From positions 124,001 to 188,000 of the forward strand of contig NZ_SLWN01000003.1 in the NCBI RefSeq assembly GCF_004342025.1: DNA of 64,000 bases, written 5' to 3'. Origin of the DNA: Kribbella steppae. GTDB lineage: Bacteria; Actinomycetota; Actinomycetes; Propionibacteriales; Kribbellaceae. A program made the translations under genes and the position numbers. The notes under the pieces are model-generated. The model had not been told where the DNA came from and ran no database searches. It saw only the letters and a program-made list of their open reading frames with translations. Position 1 is the first letter of the stretch; the number at the start of each line of letters is the position of its first letter. Positions 63,831 through 64,000 of this stretch are shown here, one piece after another.

Positions 63831-64000
63831 TCAGGTGAGCGTGGACCAGGGTGCCGGTGGGTTGGTGGTGAAGAATCTCAGAAGGGCCAGGATGCGGCTG
63901 GCTGGGGGTGCGGTCCAGTGGCGCTGGCCTGGCCAGGGGTTGGCCGCCAGCTTGCCGAGGCCCCAGTGCAGATGGAACCAGAGGGCGGCAGCGGCTATCT
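63831..64000 (-). CDS. Partial frame at the right edge (C-terminal 55 residues)
   Basis: An open frame enters from the right edge and stops at 63831-63833. The visible part reads 'IAAAALWFHLHWGLGKLAANPWPGQRHWTAPPASRILALLRFF' and ends 'TTNPPAPWSTLT'. About 80 percent of third positions are G or C, which supports coding. The Trp/His/Pro-rich end is reminiscent of some transposase or membrane-protein tails, but I do not recognise it. The start is outside the window. Confidence 0.4.
   Translation of the reverse strand, partial: IAAAALWFHLHWGLGKLAANPWPGQRHWTAPPASRILALLRFFTTNPPAPWSTLT

Noticed and set aside
1..64000. tRNA, rRNA, CRISPR arrays, prophage or intact insertion sequences
   Set aside because: No T-loop/anticodon patterns, no regularly spaced identical repeats and no recognisable transposase, integrase or phage genes were found by reading; a small or divergent one could have been missed.

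Overview
The window is high-GC DNA with very dense coding, GTG and TTG starts as well as ATG, many start/stop overlaps (ATGA, TGATG), and almost no A/T-rich spacers. Together with the gene content (CGNR/ABATE regulator, YqeB, DUF5709, DUF1992, UdgX, Ku, GPGG small membrane protein, F420-type oxidoreductase, TAXI-type TRAP transporter) this points to the chromosome of an actinobacterium. A Kribbella-like member of the Nocardioidaceae/Kribbellaceae is my best guess; that is inference, since no rRNA or other phylogenetic marker is present. I see no prophage, CRISPR array, intact insertion sequence, tRNA or rRNA.

Left part (1-16 kb): the end of an ArsR-like regulator, a Pro-rich membrane protein, a CGNR regulator translationally coupled to azlC-azlD (amino-acid export), a three-gene minus-strand operon of two esterases and an ATP-grasp ligase, an FAD oxidoreductase, a NarL-type two-component pair, a VanY-like peptidase, a small protein resembling only the coiled-coil part of GyrA, YqeB, and an ammonia-lyase-like gene that lacks the usual Ala-Ser-Gly triad and sits behind an orphan C-terminal piece of an ornithine cyclodeaminase.

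15.5-27.9 kb: an ArsR-SRPBCC-SDR operon with two clear operators and a small inserted repeat that keeps the ATGA coupling; a catabolic operon of aldehyde dehydrogenase, DadA-like oxidase and ornithine cyclodeaminase; a DUF1992 gene with a CRP-type palindrome on its -35; a fused 2-oxoacid dehydrogenase E1 behind a MarR regulator divergent from an MFS exporter; membrane proteins and a TauE exporter.

27.9-38 kb is rich in DNA maintenance and stress genes: Ku, a coiled-coil protein, CsbD, topoisomerase IB, a small basic protein, phosphoketolase, a SigB/SigF-type sigma factor, UdgX, an F420-type oxidoreductase and a YcaQ-like glycosylase, ending in an aminotransferase remnant.

38-52 kb is mixed: GPGG small membrane protein, NIPSNAP, RIO-type kinase with a possible leader peptide, secreted esterase, FAD dehydrogenase, DUF5107 protein, TetR with a divergent secreted PLC-like protein and OsmC, a FUSC exporter, a structured 430-bp region, DUF5709, a P450, and a PucR-type regulator remnant.

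52-64 kb: a GH38 alpha-mannosidase, then a TAXI-TRAP locus with two substrate-binding lipoproteins, a histidine kinase/response regulator and a fused permease. The second binding-protein gene is followed by three tandem hairpins with different stems but nearly the same loop (ACCAGGCGCA), the least explained element in the window. A hemerythrin-like protein, tandem short repeats, an aldo/keto reductase and a partial frame at the right edge close the window.
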